Shown piece by piece: positions 58,667 through 64,000 of a DNA stretch of 64,000 nt. Where the stretch lies: positions 545,344 to 609,343 of the forward strand of contig DASTXE010000003.1 of assembly GCA_035765535.1 (NCBI GenBank), in the 5' to 3' direction. This DNA comes from Rickettsiales bacterium. Lineage in GTDB: Bacteria; Pseudomonadota; Alphaproteobacteria; Rickettsiales; JABCZZ01. The position numbers were made by a program, and so were the translations under genes. Position 1 is the first letter of the stretch. Each line of letters opens with the position of its first letter. The notes below the pieces were generated by a model. That model was not told the DNA's origin, searched no databases, and worked only from the letters and a program-made list of their open reading frames with translations.

Positions 58667-61600
58667 ATGAGTAATTCCACCTTAAATAATACTGTCATCG
58701 TAACTATTAGCAAAGACAGCAGCGGAAATCCTGTTGCAACTGTAGAGCCTTCGTTGAATCAAGGTACTAATCAGGGGTTATGGCAGACGATCACGGGATA
58801 TTGGAATAATGTAGTCAATTACATGCAGTCCCATCAGCTTGGACAGCCTTGGGACACTATTGATGGGCGCGTACGTATTGTTATGGATCAACGTGCTGCA
58901 GAAACAATGGCAATGGCCCAGGAAGCCAATCCACAAATTACTATCGAACAGGCAAGATTGTTAAGCCTTTTAGATATTGGTGTTTATATGGGAGCAGAAC
59001 ACTATTTCGACAATCTTTATGATACAGATAACTCTGCAATAGATTCAAGCGTGCTTGCCCTAATGACTAAAGATGTCATGACGGATGGAACAGCTGATGC
59101 AGTGCGAAAGTTGTTTATCAATAATATGTCTAATCGTAGTGGTACGACCAACACTTGGTTTCAATATGATAGTTCGGGCAATATAACACAGATGAACCAA
59201 ACCAATCCTGATGGTTCAACTACAATTACCACTTTTTCCTATGACGGGGAAACAACCACTACCATAACAGACTATTACAACAAATCCGGACAATTAACCC
59301 ACACTCAAACTGATCAGCATACCGTAAATGCAAATGGCAGTAGTACGGATATCTTGCAGGGCTTTAACGCAAACGGATCATTGCAGTTTACACAAACTAC
59401 TAATGTAGGCACCGGTGGTAGTACAGATGTTACTATCTCTGGTTCCGGCGATGTAGCAAACTTTGATAATGCCGATATCACCCTAACAAATGGTTCTTCG
59501 GCTAGCATTTATGGAAACAATAATACCTTTAACATTCCCTCAGGCTCCACATTGAATTTCGATGGTAGCGAATTCACAATGACTCCTGGTGGAAATGGCG
59601 GTTTTAACATCAATGACCCCAATGGAAGCTCTATTTCTTTTGGCCCTGGTGACAGTACTACTATTAGCGATATGCAGGGACCTGGTGGCACTATAGTGCA
59701 GGTGGGAATGCAAGACAGTAATGGTGACAATATGGGGGATATGGAAACCGACACTGGTAGTGGCAGAACGGTAGTCATAGGTCCAGACGGCACTGTTACA
59801 GATATGGGTAATCCATCTAGTTTGCAGGTTACAGACGACCCCAATGGCGGATTAGACTATGATGCGCATTATCCCGATGGTAGTGAATGGCATGGCCACG
59901 AAGATACTGGCGGCACGATGCATACAACAGGTGGACATTTACCGCCATCGACTGCTTTTCCCTCTGGCCTTCCGATGGCACCTGGATCCTATATTCCTGG
60001 AGAAAATAAAGGCTTCAATAGCAGCATGACTGATCCGATCGTTTTGGATTTGGATGGCACAGGTATAAAATTAACGTCTCTTGCAAACTCAAATGCTTAT
60101 TTTGATTTGCATGGAACAGGTTTTGCGGTACATACAGGCTGGGTAGGATCAAAAACAGGAATACTTGTAAATACTGGTACTCCGACCAGTATTAATAGCC
60201 TTTTTGGCAGCTCAAACGAAGATGGTTTTACAGCATTACGGGCAGCAGATACGAATGGGGATGGGCTTATTAATTCCTCTGATTCAAGCTTCAGTAATCT
60301 TTATGTCTGGTCCGATACAAATGGTAATGGAGTGGCAGATGCGGGAGAAGTGCGTAGCCTTGCCAACCTGAGTATTAGCTCAATCAGTCTTAATACATCA
60401 CCGGTAAATGAAATAGTAAATGGAAATGAAATAGGTCAGGTTGCTACATTTTCCTATACTAATGGCACCACGCATCAAGTGGCAGAGGCTTACTTTAATA
60501 ACAGCCAAGTGGACTCACAATTTACGGGTAGCTATACACTAAACCCGGCAGCATTAGTTTTACCTAATTTACGGGGCTATGGCACATTGCCGCCGTTGTA
60601 TATTGCCATGAGTTTGGATTCTAGTTTGTTGCAACAAGTGCATAACTTTGCGGATGAGAAAATCTCCAATGCGGCTAGTTTTTCCAGTCAGATCAGAAGT
60701 ATTTTATACCAATGGGCAGGTGTTGAAAATGTTGATCGTGCCAGCCGTGGACAATATGTCGACGCACGAGTGCTAGGTTTTCTTGAGGCGTTTAATGGTG
60801 AAGGCTTTTCTAGTTATGGGACGAGCAACAATCCTACGAACCCGCACGAGGGGCAGGTATTAAACAGTGCTTGGAATACCTTATTTCCTGAGGTCCAAGC
60901 CCGGTTGTTAATACAAGGTCCTTTAGCATCATTATTTCCAAATGTTAAATTTAACTATGATACGGATAGTCTTAGCGGCACAATAGATATTAATGCTATC
61001 GCAAATACTATCGCACAGAACACTCCTTCTGGAACATTCCAGGCCGAACAATACTGGAATATTATGACCTCTGTAACAGATACAGTAGCCAATGGTATTG
61101 GTGTATCTATTAATAGCGTTAATACCGCTTTGCAGAACGCATTTAATACTTTAAATCTTCCCTTTACCTTATCTTCCATACAAGCAGGAAATTATGTGTT
61201 CGGCATAGGTGATGGAAAGGTGGTTATTGATAATGGCATATCAACTTCTGCATATGGTTTGACTATAGCTGGTAATATCACAGCAAACGATATTACTCTG
61301 CAAGCCAATAACGCTGGGGATCTTACAATTACACTAAGTTCGGGTGACAGTATTACTTTTAAGAATAATTTATTCTATGCGTCTGGCGATAATAATTACT
61401 GGGGAACAACCAGCCTTCTGAACCAGATTCATTTTAGTAATGGCACGTCCTTAAACCTTAATACTCAAGCAGGTTCTGCACTTACCTTCACTTGGAACGG
61501 CACAAATACAAATACGCTTATTGGAACAGATTTCGGAAATAACATATTCAATCTAGGAACCGGAAACGATTTGATTATCGCTGGTAACGCTAGCAACACA

Positions 61601-64000
61601 TTTAACTTTAGCACTGGTGATGGACAAGCAATGATAGCTTTTAATTCCCCAGCTCTTAACAATAACGGTGCTCCATATGGAATCAATGTCCTTAATATAG
61701 GATCCGGGGTTACATCTAACAATTTAATCTTGCAGGCTGATGCTGCTGGAGACTTAATAATTGTTTTAAATACCGGTGACAGTATTACGATTGAAAGTGA
61801 TTTAGGCTTTGTGTCCGGTAGCAGCGATTACTGGGGTATGACCAGCAAGATGAGTCAAATTGCTTTCAGTAACGGCAGCACGCTGAATCTGAATGTCGAT
61901 GGTGGCCATTTGTTGAATTTTACCTGGAACGCTACGGCTAATAATACTGTGCTGACTGGTACTAATTTTGGAAATAACATCTTCAACCTAGGAATTGGCG
62001 GCGATACGGTTGCTGCAGGCAGCGGTAACAATACCTTCAACTTCGGTATTGGTGATGGCAATGCCATTGTGGATCTTGGCGTACAGGGGCTGAACCAATG
62101 GGGAAGTCCATATGGTATCAATACCCTGAATTTCGGGGCAGGTATCACAGCTAATAGCCTAAGCTTTGAAACCAATGCCAATCACGATTTGACTGTCACC
62201 TTGAATACGGGTGATAGTATCACGTTCAAGAACGATCTGAACGGTGTTAATAGCAAGGTACAATCGATCCATTTCAGCGATGGCTCTACCATGCAATTGG
62301 ATAATCCCAATCCACTCCTTACCTTTACCTGGAATGGAACAGCTACTAATACGACTTTTGTAGGTGTGAATACAGGGAATAATATTTTTAATTTTGGTGC
62401 TGGAGGAGATACGGCTACTGCAGGTAGTCGTAACAATACTTTTAATTTTGGCACAGGAGATGGCCATGCTGTAGTAAATGGAGTGCAAAACAGTAGTGGT
62501 ACAAATACACTAGTGTTAGGAACTGGTATTACAGCTAGCAATATTACCCTGCAGGCTGATTCTAACGGTGATCTGACAGTAACACTAAATAATAATGACA
62601 GTATTACCTTCAATAATGATCTGGGGGGTACGAACAGTAAAGTACAGTCTATTCATTTCAGCAATGGCACTACTATGCAGCTGGATAATGCCAATCCGAA
62701 GCTCACATTTACTTGGAATGGGACCGCTACAAATACCAATCTCATAGGCAGCAACTTCGGATATAATATATTCAATTTTGGCCCCGGTGGCGATACTGCA
62801 ACAGCAGGAAATACTAATAACACTTTCAATTTTGGCATAGGTGATGGTCATGCGGTGGTAAATAATATCCAATATGCCAATGGGACTAATATTCTGGTGC
62901 TTGGATCAGGAGCTACGGCTAATCACATCGGCATGCAAGCTAATTCCAATGGCGCTGTGACCGTAACGTTGAATAGTAACGATAGCATCACCATTAATAA
63001 CGACATGGATGGTACTAACATTAGAGCCCAGGTTAACGTCTCTGGTGGTACCTTGGATATTGCTGCCAGCACTAATGCTAAGATAAGCGGCTCAAGCAAT
63101 ACAGTTAATCTGGCAGCCTCTGATATAGTAACGGTTGGTGGTTCAAGCAATACAATCAATGCTGTTGCCGGAGATACGATCTATACGTTTGGCAACGGTC
63201 AGACTACAACCACTTCATTGCTTAACATCGTTAACGCCACAAGCGATACAATAGGTCTATACAGCTCATCCAGCACCAGCGTCGTAGGTAACAGCAATAC
63301 CATTACTACCAGTGCCAATGATAATCTTTATGTAACCGGTAACACCAATACTATCACGGCTGCCGGAAGCAATACCATCACGATCAATGGAGGCGGCAAT
63401 ACGGTCAGTGCTGCGAACGGGGATGTGATTAATATCTCTGGCAATGGCACCACCGGCGCGAATGGCGGCATTGATACGGTGAATATGTATTACGGTACTA
63501 TCAATATAGCAGCCAATACCGATGTGAAAGGTAATTACTCTGGCAATGTTATTAACGCAGCCGATCATGACACTGTGAGCATCGCCGGTAATGCCAACAC
63601 GGTAACCACAACGGGGAGCAATACATCCCTTACGATTACCGGTAATAATAACATCACCAATGCAGTGGCATCCGATACGGTCACGATTTCCGGGAACGGA
63701 AATACATTTAATACCACAGGTGCTGATTCGGTTTCATTGTCCGGTTACAGCAACACAGTGAATGCTGCTAGCAACACCATTACCATGGCAGCCAGTGCCT
63801 CTGCGACGATTAACGGTAATAGCAATACAATTTCTGCGTCTACGGGAAATAGCATCACTATCAATGGCGGCGGAAATACTGCTACCACCTCTAACGGGGG
63901 CACCATCAGCATATCCGGCAATGGCACGACGGGCAGCAATGGTGGCTTAGATAAGGCTTACATTTCTAATGGCACGGTCAATGTTGGAGCCAGCTCGGAT
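58667..64000 (+). CDS. Second giant RTX-type protein, open at the window end
   Basis: An uninterrupted reading frame of 1778 codons from ATG 58667 to the edge. No Sec signal. Residues 1-190 are soluble and unrecognised; then beta-helix-like stretches; then TDPIVLDLDGTGIKL (Asp456-Pro457), resembling the start of the FrpC calcium-dependent self-processing module, with EF-hand-like DTNGDGLINSSD (from 528) and DTNGNGVADAGE. Next is RGYGTLPPLYIAM, a helical block frequent in RTX proteins, four HCBP-related repeats of 128-144 residues, and a long stretch of GNxNTI repeats. The ribosome site is weak (AAGCAAAG). Probably type I exported. Confidence 0.85.
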   Translation, partial: MSNSTLNNTVIVTISKDSSGNPVATVEPSLNQGTNQGLWQTITGYWNNVVNYMQSHQLGQPWDTIDGRVRIVMDQRAAETMAMAQEANPQITIEQARLLSLLDIGVYMGAEHYFDNLYDTDNSAIDSSVLALMTKDVMTDGTADAVRKLFINNMSNRSGTTNTWFQYDSSGNITQMNQTNPDGSTTITTFSYDGETTTTITDYYNKSGQLTHTQTDQHTVNANGSSTDILQGFNANGSLQFTQTTNVGTGGSTDVTISGSGDVANFDNADITLTNGSSASIYGNNNTFNIPSGSTLNFDGSEFTMTPGGNGGFNINDPNGSSISFGPGDSTTISDMQGPGGTIVQVGMQDSNGDNMGDMETDTGSGRTVVIGPDGTVTDMGNPSSLQVTDDPNGGLDYDAHYPDGSEWHGHEDTGGTMHTTGGHLPPSTAFPSGLPMAPGSYIPGENKGFNSSMTDPIVLDLDGTGIKLTSLANSNAYFDLHGTGFAVHTGWVGSKTGILVNTGTPTSINSLFGSSNEDGFTALRAADTNGDGLINSSDSSFSNLYVWSDTNGNGVADAGEVRSLANLSISSISLNTSPVNEIVNGNEIGQVATFSYTNGTTHQVAEAYFNNSQVDSQFTGSYTLNPAALVLPNLRGYGTLPPLYIAMSLDSSLLQQVHNFADEKISNAASFSSQIRSILYQWAGVENVDRASRGQYVDARVLGFLEAFNGEGFSSYGTSNNPTNPHEGQVLNSAWNTLFPEVQARLLIQGPLASLFPNVKFNYDTDSLSGTIDINAIANTIAQNTPSGTFQAEQYWNIMTSVTDTVANGIGVSINSVNTALQNAFNTLNLPFTLSSIQAGNYVFGIGDGKVVIDNGISTSAYGLTIAGNITANDITLQANNAGDLTITLSSGDSITFKNNLFYASGDNNYWGTTSLLNQIHFSNGTSLNLNTQAGSALTFTWNGTNTNTLIGTDFGNNIFNLGTGNDLIIAGNASNTFNFSTGDGQAMIAFNSPALNNNGAPYGINVLNIGSGVTSNNLILQADAAGDLIIVLNTGDSITIESDLGFVSGSSDYWGMTSKMSQIAFSNGSTLNLNVDGGHLLNFTWNATANNTVLTGTNFGNNIFNLGIGGDTVAAGSGNNTFNFGIGDGNAIVDLGVQGLNQWGSPYGINTLNFGAGITANSLSFETNANHDLTVTLNTGDSITFKNDLNGVNSKVQSIHFSDGSTMQLDNPNPLLTFTWNGTATNTTFVGVNTGNNIFNFGAGGDTATAGSRNNTFNFGTGDGHAVVNGVQNSSGTNTLVLGTGITASNITLQADSNGDLTVTLNNNDSITFNNDLGGTNSKVQSIHFSNGTTMQLDNANPKLTFTWNGTATNTNLIGSNFGYNIFNFGPGGDTATAGNTNNTFNFGIGDGHAVVNNIQYANGTNILVLGSGATANHIGMQANSNGAVTVTLNSNDSITINNDMDGTNIRAQVNVSGGTLDIAASTNAKISGSSNTVNLAASDIVTVGGSSNTINAVAGDTIYTFGNGQTTTTSLLNIVNATSDTIGLYSSSSTSVVGNSNTITTSANDNLYVTGNTNTITAAGSNTITINGGGNTVSAANGDVINISGNGTTGANGGIDTVNMYYGTINIAANTDVKGNYSGNVINAADHDTVSIAGNANTVTTTGSNTSLTITGNNNITNAVASDTVTISGNGNTFNTTGADSVSLSGYSNTVNAASNTITMAASASATINGNSNTISASTGNSITINGGGNTATTSNGGTISISGNGTTGSNGGLDKAYISNGTVNVGASSD
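61200..62960 (+). repeat. HCBP-related repeats (within second giant gene)
   Basis: Four imperfect repeats of about 128-144 residues. Using the Thr codon before Trp in FTWNG as anchor: 61490, 61922, 62327 and 62711, giving steps of 432, 405 and 384 bases. Each has NTFNFGxGDGxAxV, NTLxLGxGITA, LTVTLNxxDSITF and QSIHFSNGTTMQL, the haemolysin-type calcium-binding related pattern. Confidence 0.8.
63010..64000 (+). repeat. Short GNxNTI-type repeats (within second giant gene)
   Basis: Continuous 10-20-residue beta units such as SGSSNTVNLAASD, VGNSNTITTSAND, TGNTNTITAAGS and SGNGNTFNTTGAD. A longer unit containing TINGGGNT followed by ISGNGTTGxNGG occurs at about 63,380 and again at about 63,860, a 480-base repeat. 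Likely a beta-solenoid. It continues past the window. Confidence 0.75.

Noticed and set aside
35797..64000. Complete integrative element with both att sites
   Set aside because: No direct repeat of the tRNA 3' end was found to the right within the window, so boundaries cannot be drawn.

Overview
The window reads as part of an alphaproteobacterial chromosome of roughly balanced base composition. Pointers are a DUF2336 gene (largely restricted to Alphaproteobacteria), a CheA-CheW-CheY-CheZ-CheB-CheR cluster, and an alphaproteobacterial-style set of small stress genes. No rRNA or other placement marker is present, so I do not name a genus.

Bases 1-35,800 look like ordinary chromosomal backbone. 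A chemotaxis operon (473-7042) carries a hybrid CheA with two CheW-like domains and a receiver, plus CheW, two CheY-like proteins, CheZ, CheB and CheR; a further receiver gene converges on cheR. Two cell-wall genes follow (DUF882/M15-like and LysM L,D-transpeptidase), then PEBP, an MscS channel, and a three-gene set (class II glutamine amidotransferase, asparagine-synthetase-like amidotransferase, GCS2-type carboxylate-amine ligase) that looks like a pathway to a small amidated peptide or osmolyte. Next come a diiron ferritin-like/acyl-ACP-desaturase-like protein with a membrane acyl desaturase, a secreted YHYH protein, an ArsR - tandem SRPBCC - RibD/DHFR-like operon with a candidate operator, a radical SAM protein, a prepilin coupled to a secreted glycosidase-like protein, a phosphoribosyltransferase/erythromycin-esterase pair, and a stress block (Mn catalase, MntH, KGG protein, Tat-exported SDR, small membrane proteins), DUF763, an AI-2E family permease and RNase R.

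A tRNA-Ile(CAU) gene at 35,721-35,796 marks a sharp change. From there to the end of the window the DNA looks accessory: AT-rich spacers, orphan lipoproteins, a frameshifted ankyrin gene, a module of large serine recombinase plus two ParB-like proteins with a divergent winged-helix gene, a secreted PLD nuclease, a GH114-like protein and several orphans.

Two giant repeat-rich genes dominate this region. The first (38,233-48,015, 3260 residues) starts with a DUF2235/Tle1-like lipase domain (GFSRG elbow, candidate Ser145-Asp187-His238 triad), continues through HAF, LWxTDGT, 56-residue and 79-residue repeats, and ends in an RTX-type C-terminus. It lies 17 bases after a lipoprotein gene that may encode its immunity protein. 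The second (58,667 to beyond 64,000, at least 1778 residues) has a FrpC-like DPIVLDLDG module with a possible Asp-Pro self-cleavage site, HCBP-related repeats and short beta-helix-like repeats. Together they suggest an exported, repeat-evolving toxin or adhesin locus on a mobile island; I see no type I secretion genes inside the window.
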